From Pseudomonadota bacterium (GTDB lineage: Bacteria > Pseudomonadota > Gammaproteobacteria > Burkholderiales > Rhodocyclaceae): 64,000 nucleotides of DNA. The notes under the pieces are model-generated. The model saw nothing but the letters and a program-made list of their open reading frames with translations. It was not told the origin of the DNA and ran no database searches. The DNA is taken from positions 1 through 64,000 of the forward strand of contig JAFEFC010000003.1 of assembly GCA_018240785.1 (NCBI GenBank), in the 5' to 3' direction. This document shows, piece by piece, positions 61,909-64,000 of the stretch (the stretch's first letter is position 1; each line of letters begins with the position of its first letter). The translations under genes and the position numbers were made by a program.

Positions 61909-62484
61909 ATGCAAACCTTCGCCCGACTCACCGTCACCCTCGCCCTCTCTGCCGCCGCCGCAACCGCAATGGCCGCTCCGGAAACCTACGTCGTCGATAG
62001 CACCCACTCCTTCCCGCGCTTTTCGTACAGCCACTTCGGCATGTCGACGCAGTTGAGCCGCTTCGACAAGACCACCGGCACCGTGATCCTGGACAAGGCG
62101 GCCAAGACCGCTGCGGTGGACGTCGTCATCGACATGAAGTCGGTCAACACCGGCTACACGACGTTCAATGAGCACATCCAGGGCGAGGACTTCCTCGACA
62201 CCGCCAGGTATCCGACCGCCACCTTCAAGTCGACCAAGGTGACTTTCGAAGGCGACAGGCCGGTGAGCATCGACGGCAACCTGACGATCAAGGGTGTCAC
62301 CAAGCCGGTGACGCTGAAGGTCACCAACTTCCTCAACATGCCCCACCCGATGCTGAAAAAGGACGCGATCGGCGCCGACGCATCCGTCGTGATCAAGCGC
62401 ACCGAGTTCAACGCCGGCAAGTACGCGCCCAACGTCGGCGACGACGTGACGATCACCATCTCGCTCGAAGCGATCAAGGGCTGA
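61909..62484 (+). CDS. YceI family periplasmic protein, copy 2
   Basis: A 191-residue precursor with signal peptide (about 1-22, ending AMAA) and a YceI domain. TYVVDSTHSFPRFSYSHFGM, VVIDMKSVNTGYTTFNEHIQ and DFLDTARYPTATFKST are typical of the main YceI branch. It differs clearly from the copy upstream, so the pair is an old duplication or two separate types. AAGGAG precedes ATG 61909. A strong hairpin at 62521-62559 ends the transcript. Confidence 0.92.
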   Translation: MQTFARLTVTLALSAAAATAMAAPETYVVDSTHSFPRFSYSHFGMSTQLSRFDKTTGTVILDKAAKTAAVDVVIDMKSVNTGYTTFNEHIQGEDFLDTARYPTATFKSTKVTFEGDRPVSIDGNLTIKGVTKPVTLKVTNFLNMPHPMLKKDAIGADASVVIKRTEFNAGKYAPNVGDDVTITISLEAIKG

Positions 62485-62520
62485 ACCTTGACGGTCGCCG
62501 ATCTGACGACGGCGGCACAA

Positions 62521-62559
62521 TGAAACGGGCGAGGGGCCAATGGCCGCTCGCCCGTTTCA
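62521..62559. terminator. Bidirectional terminator between yceI and htpG
   Basis: TGAAACGGGCGAG (62521-62533) pairs perfectly with CTCGCCCGTTTCA (62547-62559) over 13 bases, with GGCC/GGCC pairing further inside. It lies between convergent genes. On the plus strand it ends in a T-rich TTTCATTGTTG, and on the minus strand in TTTCATTGTGC. It may stop transcription from both sides. Confidence 0.75.
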
Positions 62560-62614
62560 TTGTTGCATCGCCTCGCGCCGCCGCCCGCAAACTCCGGCGC
62601 CGCGGCAATCAAGC

Positions 62615-64000
62615 TCAGTTGCCGCTCATCGCCATCATCAACTGGTTGATGCGTTTCACGAACGTGGCCGGATCGTCGAGCGTGCCGCCTTCGGCCAGCA
62701 GCGCCTGGTCGAACAGCACTGCCGCCCAGTCGTCGAAGTGCTTCTCCTCGTACTTCAGGCGCAACACCGCCGGATGGCTGGGGTTGATCTCGAGAATGGG
62801 CTTGGACACCGGCGCGCTCTGGCCCGCGGCCTTCAGGATGCGCGCAAGGTTCATGCCCAGGTCGTGCTCGTCGGCCACCAGGCAGGCGGGCGAATCGGTC
62901 AGGCGCAGCGTCACCTTCACGTCCTTGACGCGCTCACCCAGGCTCGCCTTCATCCTGTCGAGCAGCTCCTTGTACTCGTCGGCGGCCTTCTCGGCTTCCT
63001 TCTTCTCCGCCTCGTCCTCCAGCGCACCGAGGTCCAGGCCGCCCTTGGCGACGGACACCAGCGGCTTGCCGTCGAACTCGGTGAGATTGCCCACCACCCA
63101 CTCGTCGACGCGGTCGGTGAGCAGCAGCACCTCGATGCCCTTCTTGCGGAAGACCTCGAGATGCGGGCTGTTCTTCGCGGCGTTGAAGGTCTCGGCGGTG
63201 ACGAAGTAGATCTTGTCCTGGCCTTCCTTCATGCGGCCGATGTAGTCGGCGAGCGACACCACCTCTTCCTGGGTGTCCAGCTTGGTCGAGGCGAAGCGCA
63301 GCAGCCCGGCGATCTTGTCCTTGTTGGCGAAATCCTCACCCACGCCTTCCTTCAGCACCTTGCCGAAGGCCTTCCAGAACTCGGCGTACTTCTCCCTGTC
63401 TGCGGCCTCCTCGCTGTTGGCCAGGCTCTCGAGCAGGGTCAGCACCTTCTTCGTGCAGCCGGCGCGGATGGTGTCGATGTCCTTCGATTCCTGCAGGATC
63501 TCGCGCGACACGTTGAGCGGCAGGTCGGCCGAATCGACCACGCCGCGCACGAAGCGCAGGTAGGTCGGCATCAGCTTCTCGGCGTCGTCCATGATGAAGA
63601 CGCGCTTCACGTACAGCTTGATGCCGTGCTTGGCGTTGCGGTCCCACAGGTCGAAGGGCGCGTTCTTCGGGACGTAGAGCAGGTTGGTGTATTCGTGGCG
63701 GCCCTCGACGCGCGAGTGCGTCCACGCCAGCGGGTCCTCGAAGTCGTGGGCGACGTGCTTGTAGAAGGCGGTGTACTCGTCCTCAGAAATGTCGTTCTTC
63801 GACCGCGTCCACAGTGCGTTGGCCTGGTTGACCGTCTCGTCCTCGTCGGTCAGTACCTGCTTCTTCTGCTCCTCGTTCCATTCCTCCTTCTTCATCACGA
63901 TCGGCTGCACGATGTGATCGGAGTACTTGCGGATCAGGCTCTTGAGCTTCCACGACGACAGCAGGTCTTCCTGGCCTTCGCGCAGGTGCAGGGTGATCTC
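62615..64000 (-). CDS. htpG: Chaperone HtpG (Hsp90), N-terminus cut by window edge
   Basis: About 461 residues of the C-terminal two thirds of bacterial Hsp90 are in the window. The reading frame continues without break to 64000, beginning [60 protein letters not shown] and [13 protein letters not shown] are characteristic. The ATP-binding N-terminal domain lies beyond the right edge. HtpG is an ATP-dependent homodimeric chaperone of the cytoplasm. It is convergent with the yceI pair. Confidence 0.95.
   Translation of the reverse strand, partial: EITLHLREGQEDLLSSWKLKSLIRKYSDHIVQPIVMKKEEWNEEQKKQVLTDEDETVNQANALWTRSKNDISEDEYTAFYKHVAHDFEDPLAWTHSRVEGRHEYTNLLYVPKNAPFDLWDRNAKHGIKLYVKRVFIMDDAEKLMPTYLRFVRGVVDSADLPLNVSREILQESKDIDTIRAGCTKKVLTLLESLANSEEAADREKYAEFWKAFGKVLKEGVGEDFANKDKIAGLLRFASTKLDTQEEVVSLADYIGRMKEGQDKIYFVTAETFNAAKNSPHLEVFRKKGIEVLLLTDRVDEWVVGNLTEFDGKPLVSVAKGGLDLGALEDEAEKKEAEKAADEYKELLDRMKASLGERVKDVKVTLRLTDSPACLVADEHDLGMNLARILKAAGQSAPVSKPILEINPSHPAVLRLKYEEKHFDDWAAVLFDQALLAEGGTLDDPATFVKRINQLMMAMSGN

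Overview
The window reads as a contiguous stretch of chromosome from a GC-rich, motile, Gram-negative betaproteobacterium. The best fit is the order Rhodocyclales (Thauera/Azoarcus-like). This is inferred from the exbB-exbD-lpxK-ycaR-kdsB-adk order, FlhDC as flagellar master regulator, paired CheV proteins, a complete rsx/rnf operon, DUF1841, and strong G/C preference at third codon positions. I saw no rRNA, tRNA, CRISPR array, prophage or insertion sequence. Nearly all genes belong to known families and only short gaps separate them. The last gene, htpG, runs off the right edge.

Layout. 1-4.2 kb: a tandem glycine riboswitch, then gcvH and gcvP (glycine cleavage), ending in a strong terminator. 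4.3-9.2 kb: a beta-1,3-glucan locus with a membrane GH17 protein and a GH17-GT2 fusion of NdvB type, plus a small membrane protein on the opposite strand. 9.3-16.2 kb (minus strand): gamma-glutamyltransferase, a PPi-type phosphofructokinase, then adk-kdsB-ycaR-lpxK-exbD-exbB, which links lipid A/KDO synthesis to a TonB-type energiser. 16.5-20.8 kb (plus): xseA, sodB with a clear promoter and terminator, a TruC-like pseudouridine synthase, and transaldolase.

20.9-31.4 kb (minus) is the motility block. In transcription order it is an HDOD-REC-GGDEF protein, flhD, flhC, motA, motB, two cheV genes, cheY, cheZ and cheA. Its CheZ carries three N-terminal copies of a short acidic/hydrophobic peptide that resembles known CheY-binding peptides. 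Its CheA has no visible P2 domain. 31.6-38.7 kb (plus): a Nudix hydrolase, rsxABCDGE with start/stop overlaps at B/C, D/G and G/E, nth, and a DUF1841 gene. 38.8-42.9 kb: a class II glutamine amidotransferase, cysK, a 348-base gap holding two related palindromic elements, a cystathionine beta-lyase, and a diheme cytochrome c on the minus strand.

43-46.5 kb: a three-gene module of MoxR ATPase, degenerate EAL-HDOD protein and VWA protein. 46.5-49.8 kb: a MarR regulator divergent from a ClC antiporter gene, which is joined by a 4-base overlap to a methyltransferase gene. 49.9-57.2 kb: a nitronate-monooxygenase-like flavoprotein with a cysteine-rich tail, an RND efflux pair, and a FapA/DUF342 protein. 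57.3-64 kb: a YqeY protein, an MFS transporter, a membrane GGDEF protein with an HGDEF motif, two tandem YceI proteins and partial htpG.

The most unusual signals are the triplicated CheZ peptide, the paired palindromic elements at 40.8-41.1 kb, the EAL-HDOD protein inside a MoxR-VWA module, the mixed donor signature of the phosphofructokinase, and two flavinylation-like motifs in RsxD.
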